A stretch of 64,000 bases of DNA from CAZFDT01 sp964518335 (GCA_964518335.1 CAZFDT010000017.1:13519-77518), one strand, 5' to 3'. Numbered from the stretch's first letter, positions 1-9,267 are shown. Made by a program: numbers and translations. The notes: generated by a model not told the origin, from the sequence alone.

Positions 1-2
1 CG

Positions 3-1097
3 GACGTCACTCCGCTGGAGGCGATGGGCGTGCGTGTGAAGCGGATCGTCGGTCAGCCGGACCATCGCCTGGGGTCTGGGCGACAGCGCCAGCCCATGCC
101 GCAGCCTCAGCTCACTGCCGCGGCCGAGGAGCTTGTCGCCGACGCCGCGCTGGTGGTGTGTGGTGACGCGCTGTGCCACGTGTACGTCCGGGACCTGCTT
201 TGGCCGATGTCGCGTCCGCCGTTCTGCCTGGTGGATCTGGCCGAGCCGGAAAGTTCACGGCTGATGACGCAGGCGCGCAGCACGTCGGCATTTCGCGCCT
301 GGAAGCTGCGCGCCCGCGCCGAGGCGCTGCGCCACGTCGAAGGCTCGGCCGCCTTTCAGGCTGACCTGGTGCTCGTGTCCAACATGGTGGACCTGGAGAT
401 GCTTGCCCAGCGAGCCGCCGACGCCAACCTGTGGGTGGTCGCCGACGGCATCGATGCCCCGCCGGCCCAGGCGCCGCCTCTGGACGGGCACGGCATCCTG
501 CTGGCGGCCGATCTGGCCCAGATCGCCCATCAGCAGGCGGGGGCGTGGTTCGTGCGCGAGGTCATGCCCCGCGTGCGGCGTGAGGTGAGCGATGCCGTGG
601 CCCACGTGCGTGCGCCGCGTCTGCCGTGGTCGCTTCGCCGTGCGTCGGCATCGGGGGTGCTGCAATGGCATCGTGGCGGAGACGAACCCGCCGCAGTCCG
701 CACGCTGGCGGGTCAGTGCGGCGTTTGCGTCGCGCCCGAGCGGCAGGCCCGCGGCGCGGCCGACACCGTTCTGCACGCCATGGCCATGGGCCGCCCTGTC
801 GTCTGCACCCGTGCCGTCGCCACCACGCTGCCGATGGAGGTGGGGGCTGCCCCAGTCATCGCCGACCGCGCCGATGAGCTGGCGTCGGCCTTGGTCACGC
901 TCATGCGCGACCGCCATGAGGCTGCCCGCATCGGCGACAAGGGCCAGCGCCTCGTCCGCGAGCACGCCACCTGGTCGGCGCAGTGGTCGCGCGTCGGCGC
1001 CCTGCTGGCGGAGCTGGCCGCCCAGCGCTCGCCGCGCATCGCCAGCGACCACCACCCGGCCCGACCGGTCCCCGCCGCCGACAGCGTTGTCATCTGA
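3..1097 (+). CDS. Glycosyltransferase-like protein, 5' end outside the window
   Basis: The reading frame is open to the left edge, so the gene probably starts upstream; the first internal ATG is at 24. The C-terminal half resembles GT-B (family 4-like) glycosyltransferases: around residues 230-270 there is VCVAPERQARGAADTVLHAM followed by AMGRPVVCT, which matches the nucleotide-sugar-binding region (usually an E in the ExxxxxxxE pattern, then G-x-PVV). The expected acidic residues are not clear, so activity is uncertain. The tail (about 25 residues) is low-complexity. It would act on a nucleotide-sugar donor at the cytoplasmic face, substrate unknown. An MFS-like permease follows 91 bases downstream on the same strand and may be cotranscribed. 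Confidence 0.55.
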   Translation, partial: DVTPLEAMGVRVKRIVGQPDHRLGSGRQRQPMPQPQLTAAAEELVADAALVVCGDALCHVYVRDLLWPMSRPPFCLVDLAEPESSRLMTQARSTSAFRAWKLRARAEALRHVEGSAAFQADLVLVSNMVDLEMLAQRAADANLWVVADGIDAPPAQAPPLDGHGILLAADLAQIAHQQAGAWFVREVMPRVRREVSDAVAHVRAPRLPWSLRRASASGVLQWHRGGDEPAAVRTLAGQCGVCVAPERQARGAADTVLHAMAMGRPVVCTRAVATTLPMEVGAAPVIADRADELASALVTLMRDRHEAARIGDKGQRLVREHATWSAQWSRVGALLAELAAQRSPRIASDHHPARPVPAADSVVI

Positions 1098-1188
1098 CCG
1101 ACGACGCCCACGCCCACGGTCGATCGCGTCGTCCCCGCGTCGGATCGTGTAAGATCGCCGCCATCGCCGTCTCCCCCGCCTAACGCCG

Positions 1189-2604
1189 ATGGTTCGCGCT
1201 TTCATCGCATCGTTTCATCCCGCTCGCCAGCCGTGGATCACCCGGCACAGCTATCGCCGCGAGCTGATCACGTCGATGACCATGCCCGCGGCCCTGTCGC
1301 TGGTCGAGGGCAACGTCGTAGGCGTGCTGGCGGAAAAGGCGTTCAACGCCGGCCCGGTCGCGTTCGCCACGATCATGGGCGCGGGCATGTTCGCCCACCT
1401 CACCAGCTTTTTCTGGGCCTGGCTGGCACGCGGTCGGCCCAAGGTGCGCTTCATCAACGCTCTGCAGTTGGCCACCCTCGCCTGCGTCGCCGCCGTCGCT
1501 TTCCTCCCCGCCTCCGTCTGGGGCGTCTGGCTTCTGGTCGCCCTGGTCATCACCAGCCGATGCCTCATGGCCGGCATCGTCACCATCCGCAGCACCGTCT
1601 GGCGACACAACTACCCACGCACCGTCCGCGCCAGCGTCACCGGCCGACTCGCCAACGTCGCCAGCCTCATCGTCGCCGTCGTCCCACTCGTCGGCTACCT
1701 GATGCTCGACCGCAATCCCGAGGCCTTCCGCCTGCTCTACCCCCTCAGCGCCGTCCTGGCCATGCTCGGCGTCTGGGCCTTCTCCAAGGTGCGCCTGCGC
1801 GGCGAGCGCGAGCTGCTGCGATTCGAGAGCCAGCCCGCCTCCCAGCCCCAGCCCAAGGGCGAGGCCGGCTCCATCTACGAGTTCGACAAGCAGGCCAACC
1901 CCACCTTCTGGCAGGTCCTCCGCCAGGACCGCTTCTACCGCGGCTACATGTTCTGGCAGTTCGTCGCCGGCTCGGCGAACATGGCCAGCGAAACCGTCCT
2001 CGTCTATATGCTGGCGAGCATCACCTTCGGCATCGCCATCGGCGGGGCGTCGGTCGAGTACGTCGTGGCCATCCTGCTGAGCACCGCCGTGCCCATGGCC
2101 GTCGCCACCGCCGTCATGCCTCGCTGGGCCAGGCTGCTCGACCGCATGCACATCGCCGCGTTCCGCGTGCGCCACGCCTGGATCTGGGTCGCCGACCAGA
2201 TGCTCAACTGGGTCGGGGCCATGACCTGGTACGTCACCGAATCGCCCGCTGCCGCCCTGGCCGTCCTGGGCGCCGCCCGCGTCATGCAGGGCGTCGCCCG
2301 CGCCGGCGGCATGCTCGCCTGGAACCTCGGACACAACGACTTCGCCGACCGCCGTCTCGTCGCACTCTACATGGGCATCCACGTCACCCTCACCGGCCTC
2401 CGCGGCGCCATCGTCCCCTTCGCCGCCATGGCGCTCTACAAAGGCGTCTCCCTGGGCCAACCCGACGCCGCCATCACCCTCCTGCCCAGCATCGGCCCCC
2501 ACGTCTTCCTCCTCACCGCCGCCTGCGCCCTGGCCAGCGAGTTCGGCTTCCGACACCTCAACAACTCCCTCACCCGCCACGGCAACCACATCCCCACAGA
2601 CTGA
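1189..2604 (+). CDS. MFS-like multi-pass membrane transporter
   Basis: A 471-aa integral membrane protein with roughly ten to twelve hydrophobic segments in two halves, separated by a charged cytoplasmic stretch around residues 205-245. The layout, length and the short charged loops (for example WLARGRPKVR) fit the major facilitator superfamily; I cannot name a substrate. The start at 1189 is the first ATG after the preceding gene; a TAAGAT box lies about 35 bases upstream. The 3' end is followed by a long repeat-bearing spacer, so the gene likely closes its transcription unit. It could also be a polysaccharide or lipid flippase-like permease, given the glycosyltransferase next to it. Confidence 0.6.
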   Translation: MVRAFIASFHPARQPWITRHSYRRELITSMTMPAALSLVEGNVVGVLAEKAFNAGPVAFATIMGAGMFAHLTSFFWAWLARGRPKVRFINALQLATLACVAAVAFLPASVWGVWLLVALVITSRCLMAGIVTIRSTVWRHNYPRTVRASVTGRLANVASLIVAVVPLVGYLMLDRNPEAFRLLYPLSAVLAMLGVWAFSKVRLRGERELLRFESQPASQPQPKGEAGSIYEFDKQANPTFWQVLRQDRFYRGYMFWQFVAGSANMASETVLVYMLASITFGIAIGGASVEYVVAILLSTAVPMAVATAVMPRWARLLDRMHIAAFRVRHAWIWVADQMLNWVGAMTWYVTESPAAALAVLGAARVMQGVARAGGMLAWNLGHNDFADRRLVALYMGIHVTLTGLRGAIVPFAAMALYKGVSLGQPDAAITLLPSIGPHVFLLTAACALASEFGFRHLNNSLTRHGNHIPTD

Positions 2605-2733
2605 CCCCCCCCGGAATCGCAAGTTTTCCACAACGAACGGGCGGCTTCAGCTTCCGGGGCTAATCGGAATCACTGGATTTTCACCTTCACCAGTCGATGC
2701 GCCTGCTATTTCGGCAGTGGGCCTCCGGCGACA

Positions 2734-2900
2734 TGGCTGATGGCTGATGGATGCTGTGAAGCCAAACCACTGCATGCGATCATTCCCATCTGTCTCGCGG
2801 CTTCCAGTTCCTGATCCCTGATCCCTGCTCCCTTCCGCCTTTTGCCCTTTGCCCTTTGCATTTTGCTTTCCGATACCCCATACCCGATACCCGATACCCG
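2734..2900. repeat. Cluster of degenerate heptanucleotide tandem repeats
   Basis: Four different short tandem repeats, all with a seven-base period, lie within about 170 bases of non-coding DNA: TGGCTGA (2734-2747, two copies), CTGATCC (2811-2832, about three degenerate copies), TTTGCCC (2840-2866, about three copies) and ATACCCG (2871-2900, four copies, one variant). The units differ but the period is the same. They resemble in style the short tandemly repeated repetitive sequences of cyanobacteria. No protein-coding signal accompanies them. Their function is unknown; slippage-prone spacer is the simplest explanation. Confidence 0.75.
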
Positions 2901-2976
2901 CTCCTTCCCCTCCGTCCACTGCAACACTTCATTCTACCCCCGCCCCGTGCGGCGCATAGTCGTCGCGGGGGATTTC

Positions 2977-3025
2977 TCCGGGGGTCCGGGGGTCCGGGGT
3001 AGGGACGAGGGATGAGGGACGAGGG
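2977..3025. repeat. Octamer and heptamer tandem repeats
   Basis: Positions 2977-2999 carry GGGGGTCC with an eight-base period (nearly three copies). Positions 3002-3025 carry GAYGAGG with a seven-base period (three copies). They belong to the same repeat-rich spacer as the heptads just upstream. Confidence 0.7.
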
Positions 3026-3363
3026 CCAAGGCCCTGGCAGATGAAGCCGCGGAGCGCTGCGGTTGCCCGCGGACCTCTGATCTCCGACCCCGTGCCGCCG
3101 CGATGCTCGATGCCTGCGGCCTTGACCCCGCCGCGCCGCGGCCGAGGGTACAATGCCCCCGCATCGTCCCCGCCGGGAGTTCGCCCATGCATCGCCCCTT
3201 GGCTGAGCCCGCCGCCGCCCGCCGCACGATCAACGCCACCCCATCACGCGGCTGCTGCAGTGAACCCGTTTTCAGGGTCAGACCCTGTTTCGATACCCTT
3301 TTCATCTACCGCAACACACTGGTGGTGATGGTATGATTTGTTCCAGGACTACGAAGGCAGACA
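3026..3363. other. Spacer upstream of the DUF2971 gene
   Basis: No convincing coding sequence. At 3273-3287 there is a perfect 7-bp inverted repeat with one central base (CAGGGTC-A-GACCCTG) followed by TTT. GC content drops sharply after about 3290, marking the left edge of a lower-GC segment. A TATGAT box at about 3331-3336 lies 27 bases before the next ATG and is a plausible -10 element. Confidence 0.4.
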
Positions 3364-4191
3364 ATGACGTTCATTGATCAAATCTACCGCACACCTCCTA
3401 AGACCCTCTACCATTACACAACGTTAGCAGGCATTAAAGGAATCATTGAAAGCCAATCATTCTGGCTGTCAAGCGCGATTCATCTGAATGATCCGCTGGA
3501 GCTTCGTTATCTCGATGAGATGGTCGAGCGCCGACTCCGCGAGAGACATGGCGAGAGTGCCGTAGCCGAAATGCTTTCACGCGTCTATGAAGACGCCGGT
3601 TCGCCGATTGAAAAGTTTGAACTTGCCGTGTTTCATCAGGCGTATAGAACAATCCATATCTCGCCGACTGGCGCATCGACATTTTGCATCTCATTCAGTG
3701 AACGATATGACGACATACCACACTGGCGACTATATGCAGATGAAGGGACGGGCGTCTGTTTGCATGTGAACACAGCACAACTCGACGCGCATTTCGCGCT
3801 ACTGATCTATCAACCTGATCAGCAAGTGGCACTCTTCGATGCTCTCACCAGTTTCCACGAATCGCAGCAGGGATCGGCACAGGAGCGTTTGGGCAGGGCA
3901 TGTGACGATTACTATTTCATAAGGGCCGTCTGTAAGTCTCCCTACTTCAGCCATGAGAATGAGTGGAGATTATTCAACGTCTGGCCAAATGATCGGATCC
4001 AATTTCGCGTTGCTGAGAGGTCTTTAGTTCCTTACCTCTCTATGCCGGTGCCGCTTGATGCTATCTCACACATAACGTTTGGTCCCCGCTGCGATGCAGA
4101 CGTAATGTTTGTATCGATGTCGTTGCTCTGGGACAGCATTGGAGCCGTTTGCGAACGAGGTTGGCAAAGGTCGGGCGTGCGATTGAGATGA
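3364..4191 (+). CDS. DUF2971 domain protein
   Basis: A 275-aa soluble protein. The N-terminus has the DUF2971 signature: LYHYTTLAGIKGII at residues 15-28, then FWLSSAIHLNDPLE at about 33-46, and a C-terminal half with HENEWRLF near residue 200. The family's function is not established. The conserved H-Y-T start and the later E/W residues recall ADP-ribosyltransferase-type folds, but that is only an impression. The gene is clearly less GC-rich than its neighbours and uses codons (TTA, ATA, AGA) they avoid, so it looks horizontally acquired. It stands alone between a repeat-rich spacer and a convergent sulfatase gene. Such genes often travel in defence or accessory islands, but no partner gene is present. 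Confidence 0.8.
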   Translation: MTFIDQIYRTPPKTLYHYTTLAGIKGIIESQSFWLSSAIHLNDPLELRYLDEMVERRLRERHGESAVAEMLSRVYEDAGSPIEKFELAVFHQAYRTIHISPTGASTFCISFSERYDDIPHWRLYADEGTGVCLHVNTAQLDAHFALLIYQPDQQVALFDALTSFHESQQGSAQERLGRACDDYYFIRAVCKSPYFSHENEWRLFNVWPNDRIQFRVAERSLVPYLSMPVPLDAISHITFGPRCDADVMFVSMSLLWDSIGAVCERGWQRSGVRLR

Positions 4192-4350
4192 GCGAGGAAC
4201 CGAATAGACGGATAAGGGTATGCGTACATTATTCGCGGGTGCTACTGCTTATGAAATCACACCAAAGAATTGAACTCGTACCCATTTCGTCCTCAGTCGG
4301 GAGAACTGAATCCGGCGCGCTCACCACGCGTGGGGAAGTCCACGCGAGCC

Positions 4351-5925
4351 TCACTGCCCGAACCGATTCCACTTGACGGGGACGTCGTTCTGCCGCGCCG
4401 GGCCCGGCGTACTGCGTCCTGCATTCACGATCCGCTCCAGAATGGCCGTCATATCCTCGACCCGTTCGGGATGCTCGGCATAGAGATTATTCGTTTCGCC
4501 CACATCGGTGGCGAGATCGTAGAGTTGGGCGGGGCGAGTGTCGATGGGCGTGTGCGGGATCTTCGTGCCGCCGCCGCCTTTGCCGAAGATCAGCTTCCAC
4601 GTGCCGTGGCGTAACGTGAACAGGCCGTCGGCGGCTTGGCTGACGGCGTGATCGCGGAGCGCCTGGTCATGTCCCATCAGCAGCGGCAGGAGGCTGACGC
4701 TGTCCTCGCCCGCATCGGCGGGCAAAGGCACGTCGAGCACGTCGGCGGCCGTGGCCATCAGGTCAACCTGGTGAACAAGCTGCTGGCTCACCGAGCCCGG
4801 CTTGACCACGTCGGGCCAGCGGACGATGAAGGGCACGCGGTGGCCGCCTTCCCACGCGTGCGTCTTGTAGCCGCGCAGCGGGCCGCTGGGGTAGTGGCCT
4901 CGACCTTCCAGGTGCTCGACGCCGGTGTACATGGCAAAGCCGTTGTCGCTGGTGAACACGACGATCGTGTTGTGGGCGACGCCGGCACGCTCGATCGCCG
5001 CCACGACGCGCCCGACCTCCGCGTCGGTCTGCATGACGTAATCGGCGACATCGCTGTCCAAGCCGCTCTTGCCCCGCCACTGGGCGGTGACGGCCAGGGG
5101 CACGTGAGGCGAGGTCAGCGGCAGATACACCAGGAACGGCTGGCGCGTGCGGGCGCGGCGCTCGATGTAGCTGCATGCCCGATCGATGGTCGTGGGCAAC
5201 ACCTCCTCGAGGTTCCAGTGCGGCAGCGCCGGTCCGGGCAGCAGGTTGCCGCGGTGCGCCTGCAGAACCTCGTGGGGCAGAAACGTCGAGGGAATCCCCA
5301 CCGTCCGATCGTTCTCGATGAAGCAGTAGGGCGGCCAGTTGGGGACATCGGTGCCGAAGTATTCGTCGAAGCCGCGCGTCGTGGGGCCGCCGCCAATCGG
5401 CTGCGCGTACACCTCCCGCCACGCGCGGCGGTGAGATTCGCTCGCCTCCACCTCTTGGACGGGCTCGAACATCTCGCGCTGACCACTGGGAATGTCCCAC
5501 TCCCATCCCAGATGCCACTTGCCGAAGCACGCGGTGTGGTAGCCCTGCGCCTGGAGAAATCCGGCAAGCGTCAGGCGATCCGGGGCGATCAGCGGACCTT
5601 CCAGCGGCGAGACGATTCCCGCCTGCAGGCGCGTGCGCCAGTGATAGCGGCCGGTCAGCAGCGAGTACCGCGACGGCGAGCACACGGCCGAACTGGCGTG
5701 GCCGTCGGTGAAACGCACTCCCGCGCGCGCCAGGGCGTCGATGTGCGGCGTGGGTATCTTCCCCCGTTGCGGGTTGTACCCCTGCACGTCGCCGTAGCCC
5801 AGATCGTCGGCGAGGATGATGACGATGTTGGGCCGGTGTGATGTCTTCGGCGCCGACGGCTCGGCCGCACCTGCCATCATGGCGCACCCGCAGATCACGA
5901 TCAAGGCTAAAAGTACAAACAGCAT
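4351..5925 (-). CDS. Secreted arylsulfatase (formylglycine-dependent)
   Basis: A 524-aa sulfatase of the alkaline-phosphatase superfamily that hydrolyses sulfate esters, probably of polysaccharides. An N-terminal hydrophobic signal of about 21 residues precedes RPNIVIILADDLGYGD; D40 and D41 are metal ligands. The activation motif C-x-P-x-R is present as CSPSR at residues 82-86, so C82 should be converted to formylglycine. Further family motifs are GKWHLG and DNGFAMYTG. Length matches the arylsulfatase A-like subgroup. The signal peptide indicates periplasmic or extracellular action. No formylglycine-generating enzyme lies in this window. A PEP-CTERM gene on the same strand lies 129 bases upstream and may be separately transcribed. 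Confidence 0.92.
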   Translation of the reverse strand: MLFVLLALIVICGCAMMAGAAEPSAPKTSHRPNIVIILADDLGYGDVQGYNPQRGKIPTPHIDALARAGVRFTDGHASSAVCSPSRYSLLTGRYHWRTRLQAGIVSPLEGPLIAPDRLTLAGFLQAQGYHTACFGKWHLGWEWDIPSGQREMFEPVQEVEASESHRRAWREVYAQPIGGGPTTRGFDEYFGTDVPNWPPYCFIENDRTVGIPSTFLPHEVLQAHRGNLLPGPALPHWNLEEVLPTTIDRACSYIERRARTRQPFLVYLPLTSPHVPLAVTAQWRGKSGLDSDVADYVMQTDAEVGRVVAAIERAGVAHNTIVVFTSDNGFAMYTGVEHLEGRGHYPSGPLRGYKTHAWEGGHRVPFIVRWPDVVKPGSVSQQLVHQVDLMATAADVLDVPLPADAGEDSVSLLPLLMGHDQALRDHAVSQAADGLFTLRHGTWKLIFGKGGGGTKIPHTPIDTRPAQLYDLATDVGETNNLYAEHPERVEDMTAILERIVNAGRSTPGPARQNDVPVKWNRFGQ

Positions 5926-6054
5926 GCTGCAGGCCTTGTGATGCCGCTGCCCGTGGAGCTCAACGCACGAACGTTGTCACGGCCAGGATCGCGGCGTTGC
6001 GGTTGCCCCGCCAGGACGGTCAATGCGATTGACCGCCGCGGCGCACGCGGCGAC

Positions 6055-6837
6055 TCAGTTGACTTGCTGCCTGCGGCGACAAAGCAGCAGCCCGCCACTC
6101 ATCGCCAGGAGCATCACGCTCGCAGGTTCGGGAATCGGATTCACGCCGTAAACGAGATACACGTTGTGGGCGAAATCCACGGAGTGTTGGATCTGCACGC
6201 CGCTGATGGCCAGACCGGAGGAAAAGTTGACCGCAAAGCCGTCAGTGGCCGAGCGGTTGAGGTTGTTGACGAATGACGTGGCCCATCCCGTTCCGCTGTC
6301 TACACCGGTGATGCTGTAGTTGGTGTACGTATTGGTGGACAGGCCCATCCCCGTCAGGCTGGTGAAGCCCAGGGTGATCTGCTCGGCAGCAATAGGGTTG
6401 CCCAGCAGATCAAGCGGGGTGAAAGTGATCGGGGAGAGCGTGGCGCTCTGGGGGCCCTGGGCCAGAAGAACGAAGTCAACCAGAGCATCCGTGACAAACG
6501 GCTGGTTGAAGGTGACGGTGTATGGGGTGGCGAGGTTGCCATAGCCGGTGTTGAAGAAGCCGTCACTGGCGCGGGCCGCCGCAATCGCCTGAGTCGCGGC
6601 GGCGGCGGTGCCGGTGCCGGCGCTGTATGTCCGCATGCCGACATGGAAGTTGACCGTCACCCCGATCAGCTCGTCGAGCCCGACCGGCGTGCCGTCAATC
6701 GTCAGGCCGGTCAGGCTTGCCCCGCTGCTGCCGATGGCGTTGATCGTGCTGCTTGTCGGGGCGGCCGGTGCGGTGCCAGTGAACACCAGCAGGCTCATGC
6801 CTGCCAGCAGTGCGACCATTGCAGTGAAACGTGTCAT
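6055..6837 (-). CDS. PEP-CTERM sorting-domain exported protein
   Basis: A 260-aa secreted protein. The start at 6837 is chosen because GGAGG lies seven bases upstream and a classic signal peptide (MTRFTAMVALLAGMSLLVF, then APA) follows directly. The body is Ser/Thr/Gly-rich with beta-type repeats and no enzyme motif. The C-terminus has the tripartite sorting signal: a PEP motif (PIPEPAS), a hydrophobic helix (VMLLAMSGGLLL) and a basic tail (CRRRQQ). PEP-CTERM proteins are processed by an exosortase and usually reach the cell surface or biofilm matrix; no exosortase gene is in this window. About 750 bases of non-coding DNA lie upstream, which suggests a regulated promoter. Confidence 0.88.
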   Translation of the reverse strand: MTRFTAMVALLAGMSLLVFTGTAPAAPTSSTINAIGSSGASLTGLTIDGTPVGLDELIGVTVNFHVGMRTYSAGTGTAAAATQAIAAARASDGFFNTGYGNLATPYTVTFNQPFVTDALVDFVLLAQGPQSATLSPITFTPLDLLGNPIAAEQITLGFTSLTGMGLSTNTYTNYSITGVDSGTGWATSFVNNLNRSATDGFAVNFSSGLAISGVQIQHSVDFAHNVYLVYGVNPIPEPASVMLLAMSGGLLLCRRRQQVN

Positions 6838-7603
6838 TTCAGTACCTCCAGTCAGAAAGGGGCCTTCGAGCCATACGCACCCGCGTGTCACGACGAACCA
6901 CTCGCCGCAACACCGGGTGATGGTGCACAGGTAGGCGATCTGATACCGCGTCTGCGTGAGGGATCGGGCCGGGGCCGGGCAGGAGCTTCTCCCCGCGGGC
7001 GGTGGAAGTGCCCCCCGCGCCCCGCGGCAGGGCCACCGAGGCGATAGACGCCGACACCCGCGTCGCGGCATGAAGGACGCGACGCATGGACTGACTTGAC
7101 GAGTTGGCCGACGTAGCCGCCATCGATCCACCGGTTATGCACTGCGGCGACTGAGAAAGTCGAAAAACAAGATGACTTTTCCTTAAGTTAAACGTTCGCC
7201 CCGCGCCTGTCAAGCCCCGCAGCCCTGCCGAGCAACAAAAAAAACAGATCCCGTCGAAGCCCGATTCGCCGCGCCCCGGCCAGGACAAGCCCTCGGGTCG
7301 CTCGCGCTGTGGCACTCACCACGCTTCGACGTGCCCAAGTCAACCCGTGGGCGTCGGCGGCAGGCGGTCGAGCGCATGCGGGAATCCAGCGATCGCGCGG
7401 GGGGCGACCGATTCACACCCGGCGTCGCTGGTGCGACGGACGACCAACCTGAATGCCATGGTGCGTCGGCGGGCAGCCCGGAGAGATGGCCAGCCCCGCG
7501 TCGTTGGTGCCGGGGCGCGGTGATCGTATCGTTTCCGCGATTTTGCTACGATTGGCCCGTGCCCGCCCACCCGTGGCCGGACGACCACCGCTGAGCCAAG
7601 ACC
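6838..7603. other. Long divergent intergenic region between the PEP-CTERM gene and nuoG
   Basis: No supported gene. The segment near 7165-7250 is noticeably AT-richer (a TTTTCCTTAAGTTAAACG stretch and a run of eight A at about 7233) than its surroundings and is the best place for the promoter of the minus-strand PEP-CTERM gene. A TACGAT box at about 7549 could serve nuoG on the plus strand. Frames that stay open here have atypical composition and no recognisable motif. Confidence 0.4.
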
Positions 7604-9241
7604 ATGCCCACGATCACCATCGACGGCAAGACGTGCGAGTACGAAGGCAAGAAGATGATTCTCCAGGTCGCCCTGGAGCAGGGCATCGAGCTGCCGCACT
7701 ACTGCTATCACCCGGGGCTGTCGATCGTGGCGAGCTGCCGCATCTGCCTGGCCGAGGTCGCCCAGCCCAACCCGCGCAGCGGCAACAAGCTGGAGCTGAT
7801 CCCCAAGCTCATGCCCACCTGTCAGACGCCTGCCGCCGACGGCATGGTCGTCTATACCCAGTCGCCCAAGAGCGTCGCCAACCAGAAGGCGGTGATGGAG
7901 TACCTGCTCATCAACCACCCGCTGGACTGCCCGGTGTGCGATCAAGCGGGCGAGTGCCACCTGCAGGACTACAGCTACGAGTACGGCCGCAGCGAGTCGC
8001 GGTTCCAGGAGGCAAAGCTCAAGCAGCCCAAGAAGGACGTGGGCCCGCACGTGCTGCTCTACAGCGACCGGTGCATCATGTGCAGCCGGTGCGTGCGATT
8101 CACCCGCGAGGTGACGGGCACGGGCGAGCTGGCGGTGTTCGGGCGCGGCAACCGCGAGCAGATCGACGTGTTCCCCGGCCAGGCGCTCGACAACGAGCTG
8201 TCGGGCAACGTCGTGGACATCTGCCCGGTGGGGGCGCTGCTCGACAAGGAGTTTCTCTTTTCGATGCGCGTGTGGAACCTCGCAAAGACGCCGAGCATCG
8301 ACGGCATCACCGCCTCGGGCGACAACATTTCGATCGAGCACAATGACGGCCGCATCTACCGCGTCAAGCCGCGGACCAATCTCGACGTGAACAAATGGTG
8401 GATCAGCGACGAAATCCGCTACGGCTGGGAGTTCGTGCATCGCGAGGACCGCTTGCGCAGCCCGATGCGCATCAGCCAGGGCGTGCTGACCGAGTGCGAC
8501 TGGAACAAGGCCTACGCCGACGCCGCGGGGCTACTGCAGCGCACCGTCAGGGACAAGGGCGAAGGTTCGCTGGCGCTGGTCATCAGCCCGATGCTCACGT
8601 GCGAAGAGGCGTACCTGCTGACGAAACTCGTGGGCCAGCTCGATCCGCAGGCGACGGTGGCGATCGGTCCGGCGCCGACCGTGGGCGAGGACAAGACCTT
8701 CCCCGGCGGGTACACGGTCTATGCCGAGAAATGCCCCAACCGGCGGGGCGTCACCCGCGCTGCCCAGCAGCTTGTCGATGAGGTGCTCACCTGCGAGCAG
8801 CTCGTCGAGAAACTCAACGACAAGAAATGCGCGATTCAGGCGGTCCTCGTCACCGGCAACTACGCCAGCGACTGGGTTTCCCCGGAATTGGTCAAGGCGA
8901 TGGGCAAGCGAGCCATGGTTCTGATCGACACGCTGCCGGGGCCGCTGGCCGAGAAATGCCAGGTGCTGCTGCCCGGCGCGACATGGGCCGAGAAGGCTGG
9001 CACGTTCGAGAGCGCCACGGGCCTGCTGCAGAGCTTTACGCAGGCGATCCCGGTGATTGAGCTGGCCAAGCCCGAAGGGCAGATCGCGCTCGATCTTCAA
9101 GCCGCTTGCGGCTTAGCACCCCCCGCGAAGTTCGACGCCGCTCGCCTGCGGATCGAGATGGGCGATGCCTTCGCCGCGGACGTGAGGCATCCGCCTGCGG
9201 CCCACGCCAGACAGCCCGACCTGCAGTACGTGGAGTTGTGA
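7604..9241 (+). CDS. nuoG: NADH-quinone oxidoreductase subunit G-like iron-sulfur protein
   Basis: A 545-aa member of the NuoG/NDUFS1 family, the peripheral-arm subunit of complex I that carries electrons through iron-sulfur clusters. Residues 1-80 form a [2Fe-2S] ferredoxin domain with C34, C45, C48 and C73. Next comes the His-Cys cluster region (HPLDCPVCDQAGECHLQD), then a [4Fe-4S] domain with CIMCSRC and CPVG. After about residue 220 comes the start of the molybdopterin-oxidoreductase-like domain, but it is much shorter than in family members of 690-900 residues. The gene is solitary: no other nuo gene is in the window, although complex I genes usually form one operon. The last 40 codons include a palindromic element (see 9099-9118). 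Confidence 0.85.
   Translation: MPTITIDGKTCEYEGKKMILQVALEQGIELPHYCYHPGLSIVASCRICLAEVAQPNPRSGNKLELIPKLMPTCQTPAADGMVVYTQSPKSVANQKAVMEYLLINHPLDCPVCDQAGECHLQDYSYEYGRSESRFQEAKLKQPKKDVGPHVLLYSDRCIMCSRCVRFTREVTGTGELAVFGRGNREQIDVFPGQALDNELSGNVVDICPVGALLDKEFLFSMRVWNLAKTPSIDGITASGDNISIEHNDGRIYRVKPRTNLDVNKWWISDEIRYGWEFVHREDRLRSPMRISQGVLTECDWNKAYADAAGLLQRTVRDKGEGSLALVISPMLTCEEAYLLTKLVGQLDPQATVAIGPAPTVGEDKTFPGGYTVYAEKCPNRRGVTRAAQQLVDEVLTCEQLVEKLNDKKCAIQAVLVTGNYASDWVSPELVKAMGKRAMVLIDTLPGPLAEKCQVLLPGATWAEKAGTFESATGLLQSFTQAIPVIELAKPEGQIALDLQAACGLAPPAKFDAARLRIEMGDAFAADVRHPPAAHARQPDLQYVEL
9099..9118. repeat. REP-like palindrome inside the 3' end of nuoG
   Basis: AAGCCGC-TT-GCGGCTT is a perfect 7-bp inverted repeat with a two-base loop, inside the coding sequence. 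On the minus strand it reads GCTAAGCCGCAAGCGGC, which recurs with one mismatch at the stop codon of the MBL hydrolase gene (12204-12221). A related core, GCCGCAAGCGG, is at 27934-27944. Confidence 0.6.
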
Positions 9242-9261
9242 CCCACGCGAGCATCGGCCGA

Positions 9262-9267
9262 TAGAAT
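9262..9267 (+). promoter_or_regulatory. Candidate -10 box for the Phd/VapC pair
   Basis: TAGAAT lies five bases before the antitoxin ATG at 9273, too close for a leader with a ribosome-binding site. If used, transcription would start at or next to the start codon. No clear -35 element is visible. Confidence 0.4.

Noticed and set aside
2734..3025. Repeat cluster considered as a CRISPR array
   Set aside because: Units are 7-8 bases with no spacers, and no cas gene is present.
7310..7325. Possible sigma-54 promoter TGGCACTCACCACGCT upstream of nuoG
   Set aside because: The -24 half is good and GG-N10-GC is present, but the -12 half lacks TTGC and it lies almost 290 bases from the gene.
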